From NCBI GenBank assembly GCA_023630585.1, contig CM042552.1:814001-878000 (forward strand): 64,000 nt of DNA, in the 5' to 3' direction. Position numbers and translations under genes: made by a program. Source of the DNA: Cranoglanis bouderius (taxonomy: Eukaryota; Chordata; Actinopteri; Siluriformes; Cranoglanididae). The notes beneath the pieces are model-generated. The model was not told where the DNA came from and made no database searches. It worked only from the letters and a program-made list of their open reading frames with translations. Below are positions 56,898-64,000 of this stretch, piece after piece. Position 1 is the first letter of the stretch, and every line of letters starts with the position of its first letter.

Positions 56898-58992
56898 CGC
56901 GAGAGAAAGAGAAAAAGGAAGTTCTAAACATTCCTTATAAGGATATCGGATTTCTTCATTAAAAAGGGGACCCAGAGCAGAGCCAGGGGGCACACCGGTT
57001 TCATCCATTTTATCTTTTCTTCAATTTTTCACCATTAATCTGCTAATCTATCTCACCCTCTCCCCCTCCTCCTCCTTTCTTTCTCTCTTTATCCAAAGAT
57101 TTACAATCATTTACAGAAAAAAAAATTCTTTAAAGGAACAGTTAGGCAAAAATGAAACTCGAGTAGTCCAGAATCGTCCAAGTGTGGTGTCTAAACTTCT
57201 GCTTCTCGATTTCTCACAGGCTCTTCGAGGCTAATGTGAGATGATTTATAAATAGAATTTGCACAGTGCTAAACTGGAGGCTACAAGCTTCCATTAATTG
57301 TTAGCATTATTAGCCTCGCAGCAGCGCAAAAACTTGTGGTGAAGAGGAAGTGGTGGATGTTTAATATTTGTTCGAAATGTTCCTTTAACCGTGCTTCACT
57401 CTGAAATTAATCGAACCGTTTCTTCTACATTGTTTAACCGATGATTATTTGCCGTGTTTATGGTTTTATTTCTGTTAGCATGTGATGAAAAATCTGTTCG
57501 TTTTTTTTTTTTTTGACTCGTGTCTCGTCTCGACTCCATCGACCCCTGAACCTCAGCTATAAGGTCTGCGGAGAAGATCTGTGTTTCTGATCTGATCTCG
57601 TTAACCGCTGATTCCATAGAACCAAGTACGTTGGTTGAGGATCGAATCAGAGGAGCACAGTTTACCCAGAAGGCATTTCTTCATTCCAGCACAGTTTCCT
57701 TTCAACATGGAGCTAGATTAGCCATGCTAGCTCGTTACAGTGCGATTCTGAGGGAGTTATAGACCTTACGCGCTTAATAAGGAGAAAACAGTATTGAACC
57801 CTGAGCTAGATTAGCTCCTGATCCAGAATCGAGTGGATTACGTCTCGCCCCGTGCCCGGTTTAGAAAATCTGGTTTGATTGACAGCAGTCAGTCCCACCC
57901 CTTCGTATCGTTATGATTTTATTTCCTGGCACAAAGTCGAGTAAGTTTAGTGAAACCATGCAGCTTGAGACAGCGTCTCCGGTTTTATTGAAGACACCTA
58001 GCGAAGGTTTGATCCTCCATGTTCACTTTGTTGTCTTGAGATACCAACAAGCACGACACGACACGGACTCTTTAGCCTTTTTATCTTATTCAAGAATTAT
58101 CTCTAGCTCACCAGAGAGTACTGATAACTCATGGTCTTGCTGAACATCTGAGATACATGATCTCTTCAGATCTCGGTGTTTTTAGATGCTCGATCTGCTC
58201 GTCTGGGCTGCAGAAGCTCTGATGATGTCACTTGTTTTGTTCTTTAACATTAGTTAAACCGTACACGGACTGGTATGGTTTTGTTCTCCATCTGAAGCAG
58301 TGATGTTAGTAATTAACACCTGTATGAAGTAACGCTTGATGTTTGTTACATGATGAACATCTCAATTATGTAACATTTAAATCCATTTGTGAGTAAAAAA
58401 AAATATAAAAAATGTGAATAAATTAGCAGTTTAATTACTTTAAATTAATTAATTAATTAAAATCTCACTGTTACGCAATAGTCACATTGTTACACATCAG
58501 TACACAACTTGGACATGATCGATAACGTTTAATTACTGAGAGTTAATTAACGCAGGTGTTAATGATTGCGTTAATATTACCTACGGTTTATTGATGGTAA
58601 TGTTTACAGCATTATCCATCTATCCAGAATAGAGCAGTATGATGTCAGGAAGAACGACTGATGCAGTTCTAGAACCTTATGTTATTTTTCTGGAGTGAAG
58701 ACGACATTTGTGAGTATTTGTTTATCACGTGTTTGGTCGTTTGCCGTGTTTTCGTGCGTCCGTTTTCCTTTTCTTTATAACCCTCTTCATCCACTCAGAG
58801 TAACTCCTGAGGAACATCCACGTTTACCATCCAGATGAACCAAGATGGCCGCCGCCGTTTAGGGGCGTTAAAAGGGCTGTGAACTTTTGTAAACATGTCA
58901 CGCTGGCTTGTTTTTCCTTGCCAGCTTAACATGATGATATTTTGTTCCAGTGTAAGAATGACCTTTAAAATAAAAATAAAAAATAAAAAAGA
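56689..58992 (+). other. Probable 3' UTR of gpr107
   Basis: Non-coding, with a (GT)n at 56820-56893. The strongest poly(A) cluster (several overlapping AATAAA/AAATAAA) lies at 58968-58990, followed by GT-rich TGTGTTGTCGTTGTTGTC. An earlier ATTAAA at about 56958 is possible. The length is inferred. Confidence 0.5.
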
Positions 58993-60055
58993 AAGTGAAA
59001 ATGTGTTGTCGTTGTTGTCTTTTTAAGTGGTCTTGTGATGTATAACTATAAGCAGGTTTTCTGGCCGTCGGGTCCTCGGTGTTACCGTGACGACCGACAG
59101 AACGAATTTTGACCGTTAAACAGAGCGCCCGAGGAAAATGTTCGCTACGAGGCCGACGATCTCGCAGAAGGGGTCCTCGGGTGATGCGAGAGTTCTGAAG
59201 TCCACAGTGTTGTACAAACTTTCACCTTCATTTAAACTCCTTTGGGATTGAACTGGGTGAGGAATCTGTTGTTCGTTTATCAAAACTCGTCCACCTTTTA
59301 GAGGTCCTTTATCATTGTGCTGTGAAATGATGCTAAGCATAAACGCAGGCTAATTGAAGTAACCTACATACTTGTTGAAACGGATCGCGTTAAATAGCGT
59401 GTCGGTTTAATGAATCGCAACAAAACAACCTTTAATCAGCTGCTGAATGTTTTGAACGATTCAGGGACGTCCTTATGCTAGTTACCTGTTAGCAAACAAC
59501 ATCACGGCCTGTCTGTCTGTCACACGTTTTCTCTGATGTATTGTGAAAAATAGCACTTTTTTTGTTTGTTTGTTTTTTTTTTTAGATCTAATAAAATTGT
59601 TTATTGGTTGTTTATTTATAGTTATTCATTTATTTATAGTCATTAATATTAATGAGCATTTAATTACTGATTTTTGTGCAGGGTTTAACCCACAGCAACA
59701 TTCCAGAATAAAACTGCCATGCTGTAAATAACAAACAAAAGAAACCATCACAGAAATTCTAATGGTTTCCACTACAAATACCATTACAAACCATCAGATG
59801 TAATGTTAACCATTAAGACCATTACCAAATGTAAAAGGTGTTCTATTGGTACTTAATGGTATCCACTAGACATAACATGCCACCAACCCTTAATATCCTG
59901 AATAAATTATATTACATTTGTGGGCGTGTCATGGCGGTTTATGGGGGAGTGGGTGTGTCTTTAAATGCTCATCTTCTACTCAGGTCAGGTGTGTGACACT
60001 GACACACACACACACACACACACACACACCCACCCTGAGAATCATTACAGCCGTC
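58993..60055. other. Spacer between gpr107 and the SOUL gene
   Basis: No gene. 59740-59890 contains a palindromic ATGGTTTCCAC/CCATTACAAACCATC segment that may be a short MITE. (AC)n at 60003-60029. Confidence 0.45.
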
Positions 60056-60219
60056 CTCGTTACCTTACCTGTTGTACTCGAGAGCGCGCAAGTGCGGTGC
60101 GCGTGAGCGCGCAGTAGTAGTCTCCGAGCTCGTGCGCGCGCTTAAAGCAGACCCCGGCTCAAACTGAACGCGCCATCATCATCACCATCATCATCTTCAT
60201 CACCACTAAACCTGTCAGC
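60056..60219 (+). promoter_or_regulatory. CpG-rich promoter and 5' UTR of the SOUL/HEBP2-like gene
   Basis: A dense CG cluster (GAGAGCGCGCAAGTGCGGTG and GTGCGCGCGCTTAAAG) precedes the first exon. A CAT-repeat stretch (ATCATCATCACCATCATC) lies in the 5' UTR. No TATA box is visible. Confidence 0.5.
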
Positions 60220-60281
60220 ATGTGAGTATCCAACGCGTCATTCTTTATAGATTTCTTGCTTTTTTTAACACCTGAGCTTTG

Positions 60282-60349
<68 letters not shown>

Positions 60350-60612
60350 TTTTAAAAATTAAATATATATATATATATGTAGTATTCAGATGAGACGTTA
60401 TAAGCAGTAAAGACACTGTCGGTGCGTGTGTTAATCCTTAAACTGTTAACTCTATAACTAACACTATAAACTGAGTCACTTTTAAAATGATCTTCACCAC
60501 CCACTGACAGTTTAATCCAAACTTCTACACTCCAACCTCAGAGGGTTTTATTACTGATATCTCATTATTCCTGTATGCAGAGGTGGATATAAATGCGAAA
60601 TTCTCGTTTGAC

Positions 60613-60667
<55 letters not shown>

Positions 60668-62118
60668 TTTCTAATATTAGCCTCCATCTGCATCCGTGTC
60701 CCCGCACTGCAGCACAAACCCCGCATGATCCCGCAGTGGCTCTGTACCACCACTGCTGCATCTACTCTGTTCAGGGGAAAGTAGCCAATGCATGCTCAGA
60801 GAAGCCAAAAAATAAAAGAGTCGCTGTGTGACGTCATAGACTCCTTTGCATATCAATGTATAATAGATTATAACATTTCTTATAGAAAAAAACGTGGTCT
60901 TTGGTCAGAGCACCACAAACAAACTATTTACAGTTTTAAATTCTATCGTTTCTATAAAGAACGCAGACAAAATGGAGCAGTGATGGGGCTGAGTCGGGAA
61001 ATAGACACGAAGGAAATCTGTACAGTTGGAATAACCCACTTTTTTTGGTCATTAAGAACAGTGGTGGTCAGTGATTGGTCGTTGGGAACAGTAGTGGTCA
61101 GTGATTGGTCATTAAGAACAGTGGTGGTCAGTGATTGGTCATTGGGAACATTGGTGGTCAGTGATTGGTCGTTGGGAACAGTGGTGGTCAGTGATTGGTC
61201 GTTGGGAACATTGGTGGTCAGTGATTGGTCGTTGGGAACAGTGGTGGTCAGTGATTGGTCATTAAGAACAGTGGTGGTCAGTGATTGGTCATTAAGAACA
61301 GTGGTGGTCAGTGATTGGTCGTTGGGAACAGTAGTGGTCAGTGATTGGTCGTTGGGAACATTGGTGGTCAGTGATTGGTCGTTGGGAACATTGGTGGTCA
61401 GTGATTGGTCATTAAGAACAGTGGTGGTCAGTGATTGGTCATTAAGAACAGTAGTGGTCAGTGATTGGTCATTGGGAACATTGGTGGTCAGTGATTGGTC
61501 ATTGGGAACAGTAGTGGTCAGTGATTGGTCATTAAGAACAGTGGTGGTCAGTGATTGGTCATTAAGAACAGTAGTGGTCAGTGATTGGTCGTTGGGAACA
61601 GTAGTTCTTCACATTTTTACCATTTAGGACTTTCTCAGTATTTGTTTGGGGATGGGGCTTACGTATGAGCTCAGTTGATGATGTCACAAAATCAATACCT
61701 TGACACTACCATATCCAATATGCAAATTATTAGAAAATGACACAGTACCTGTACACGTTTAGCCACAGAACCTGTGTGCTAAGCTAGCTAGCTAACTTTA
61801 TATGTACATATATTCATGTACTGATATTCATGGACGTATGTGAGATGTAAGAGACAAACTGTGCTGCTGAAGATGGAGACTTAAGGTTCTGACTCATCAG
61901 AAATATGGTGCAGAATCCTAAATGCCCTCAAAGTACTGAGTCCTGTGATGATGCAGTGTTTCTCTTGCTAACTCTCTCACTCTCATCCTTCGCAGGTTTC
62001 TTCTCCACTGTATCGTGTCATTAGTTCTGCTGCTGTTGGCTGAGAGTGGAGTGGGGTAAGAGTCACAAGATCCTGCTCTACATGGGTTTTCCCAGACGTA
62101 TGTATGTGTGTTCATGCT

Positions 62119-62165
<47 letters not shown>

Positions 62166-62652
62166 CCCAGCCCAAGTAATTCCCCAGGCAGTTACTGCAC
62201 CGAGTCTAAAGAATGCCTGCAGTTTGAGTTGGTGTGCCAGACGGAGGAGTATGAAGTAAAGTCTAGCTCTGTTTCTCCTTTTCTTCATGAAACAATATGG
62301 AGTGTGTTTTCTGTCTAATGTAGCTGTAAATGATTGTAGCTTGTAAATTCAGGTCATACTTCATCTCACTTTGCAGAGGTTCTCCTTAAGGCCTTAGTAA
62401 ACATAACGAGGAGACGACACCTGTGTCGAATGCGTGAAAATGAGACCACCTGACAAGTTTGTAGAACCTCTGCGGTTTGGTTTCGTCTCAGAGGTATCTT
62501 GTACAATGCTCCAGTCCTGCAGATGGCGCAGTTTTCCATCCTGGAATGAATTTGCAGTTTCATTGTGACATTATGACAGCAAAACAGCTCCATATTGCAG
62601 CTTCAGAAAATCATATTGCTCAAATGTGTGTGCTTGGTAGGAGAAGTGTCTA

Positions 62653-62696
<44 letters not shown>

Positions 62697-62902
62697 GTGC
62701 GACACTACTCTCCTACTCGGTGGGTGTCGACTGACGCTGAAGCTTATCTCATGGGTGTTGGAGCAGCCATGGCCTTCAGACGCCTCTACCAGTACATCAC
62801 CGGTATCAACCAAGCAGGTGTGTGTGTGTGTGTGTGTGTGTGTGTCATAGATACTGAGAACCAGACATCCTCTCCATTAATCTGATAAAGTATCAGATGA
62901 GG

Positions 62903-62941
<39 letters not shown>

Positions 62942-63160
62942 ACAGGTATTCAGATGGAGATGACTGCTCCGGTTCTAGTTGAAGTACCAGAAGAGACTCA
63001 CACATGGGAGCCGGCGCTCTACACACTGAGCTTCCTGCTCCCTTCAGTCTTCCAACGTGATCATCCTCCTGTCCCGACCAATGACAAGGTCAGAATCCTG
63101 ACAGACATACACACCGACCAATGACAAGGTCAGAATCTAAGAAAGGTAGGTATCTACCTA

Positions 63161-63226
<66 letters not shown>

Positions 63227-63580
63227 AGCTGTATTTTACAGAGATGCCTGAGATGGATGTGTATGTGAGGAGTTATGGTGGATGGATGCTCTCAGTCTCG
63301 TCTCGACTCCACACACACCTGCTGACCAAAGAGCTACAGCGAGTTAACGCTAACTACAACCACACACACCACTACGCTGTGGGCTACGACAGGTACACAC
63401 AGACACACACACAATAAATGCTACATACTGCATGTGCTGTTCCAGTACAAACAATGCTAATTACACTGACTCTTTAAAAAAATGACACACAAATTACTGT
63501 TTGTAATTATAATGTGTGTATAATTATAGGCTATAGTCTGCTATTGAAAATGGAAATGTACCAGGAAGTAAATTAAGTTG

Positions 63581-63622
<42 letters not shown>

Positions 63623-63797
63623 TCCTCTGAAACTCTTACACAGACATAATGAGGTGTGGTATGTGGTGAACGGTGAGCCAGTGTGCAACGAAACGATGTA
63701 CAAACCCATTCAGTACACCACCGCTAATACCGCTACTGCTACCACTGCTAATACTGCTAATTCTTCTGCTACTACTGATCCTACTGCTACTGAATAA
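60220..63797 (+). CDS. hebp2: Secreted SOUL/HEBP2-like heme-binding protein
   Basis: Seven coding exons give 249 residues: 60220-60221, 61996-62055, 62171-62255, 62697-62817, 62946-63088, 63229-63392 and 63623-63797. The start codon is split AT|G between exons 1 and 2. A signal peptide (FLLHCIVSLVLLLLAESG) is followed by a short Cys-containing linker (SYCTESKECLQFELVC). The SOUL domain reads YEVRHYSPTRWVST, AMAFRRLYQYITGINQ, IQMEMTAPVLVEVP, MPEMDVYVRSYGGWML, HHYAVGYDRSPLKLL and EVWYVVNGEPVC. The C-terminus is a Thr/Ala-rich tail ending TDPTATE, with mucin-like O-glycosylation potential. SOUL proteins bind heme or act near membranes. Mammalian HEBP2 is intracellular, whereas this one looks extracellular. 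Intron 1 (1.77 kb) holds a 30-bp CCAAT array. Exact paralogue naming (hebp2 versus fish soul genes) is uncertain. Confidence 0.87.
60283..60346. repeat. (TG)n microsatellite in SOUL gene intron 1
   Basis: About 31 TG units shortly after the first donor. Confidence 0.95.
60617..60664. repeat. (GA)n microsatellite in SOUL gene intron 1
   Basis: About 23 AG units in the first intron. Confidence 0.95.
61046..61604. repeat. 30-bp tandem array with 18 inverted CCAAT boxes
   Basis: About 18.5 units of the form GTGATTGGTC + ATTAAGAACA or GTTGGGAACA + GTGGTGGTCA. TGATTGGTC fits the reverse NF-Y consensus (YSATTGGYY) and recurs at exactly 30-bp steps from 61071 to 61590. It reads open for about 190 codons on the plus strand only because the period is a multiple of three. 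Confidence 0.95.
62125..62162. repeat. (GT)n before SOUL exon 3
   Basis: The GT tract ends nine bases before the acceptor (GCTCCCAG). Similar tracts precede exon 4 (62657-62696), exon 5 (62903-62938), exon 6 (63163-63226) and exon 7 (63583-63620). Confidence 0.93.
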
Positions 63798-64000
63798 CCA
63801 GGTAAAAGTCCCAGAACGCAAAATGTCTCTACAGTCTGGTGTCTTTAACTGACCAAACTGGTACCAACTTGCAAACATACACAAAAATAGTCTATGCAGT
63901 TTTGTTAGTTTGTCATTTTGTGCGCATTCTGGTTTGGTTTGTGTCACACTGCCCTCTAGTGCTCATGCTCATATTACATGCAAATATATTATCGCACATG

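Noticed and set aside
60788..61627. 279-codon frame with a repeated VVVSDWSL motif
   Set aside because: It is the 30-bp CCAAT-containing tandem array read in one frame within SOUL gene intron 1.

Overview
The window is nuclear DNA of a ray-finned (teleost) fish. Genes are split into many small exons with GT-AG introns. (CA)n, (TG)n and (AT)n tracts are everywhere, and the mobile elements are typical of fish: Tc1/mariner relics, hAT relics, 5S- and tRNA-derived SINEs and a Tf1/sushi-type chromodomain LTR retrotransposon. An expanded MFAP4-like fibrinogen-domain cluster would fit a catfish or relative, but the sequence alone does not fix the species.

Positions 1-43.9 kb hold a tandem cluster of six genes for secreted microfibril-associated glycoprotein 4 (MFAP4)-like lectins, all on the + strand and here called A to F. 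A (860-2855) and B (8705-10673) lie in a recent segmental duplication (1-4957 versus 7845-18301). C (19849-22525) is more diverged. D (30219-34053) is an A/B-like copy that has lost its start-codon exon. E (about 37734-40855) is a broken pseudogene related to C. F (42701-43828) is compact and intact. A-E share a core promoter: TTGCCAAAAT or TTGCCAAGAT placed 22-23 bp before TATAAAAG. In A, B and C the start ATG is the last codon of a 23-25 nt micro-exon.

Mobile DNA has reshaped the cluster. A deleted non-LTR element lies between A and B. A complete young LTR retrotransposon (11568-17180) with one open gag-pol frame sits inside an older Tc1-like MITE downstream of B. Two solo LTRs lie in opposite orientations inside one intron of D. 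Tc1, hAT and SINE fragments fill much of the rest. The LTR element appears to prime reverse transcription from its own mRNA 5' end: 10 bp of complementarity links the primer site to the R region.

Positions 47.0-56.7 kb hold an 18-exon gene for a GPR107/GPR108-family Golgi seven-transmembrane protein (633 residues by my exon model). It has a predicted furin site followed by seven copies of a 30-bp coding minisatellite. Positions 60.2-63.8 kb hold a 7-exon gene for a secreted SOUL/HEBP2-like heme-binding protein (249 residues). Its start codon is split AT|G across the first intron, and that intron carries 18 inverted CCAAT boxes at exact 30-bp spacing. In both genes many 3' splice sites directly abut (TG)n tracts.

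Exon models come from reading frame, splice sites and comparison among paralogues. No transcript or database evidence was available.
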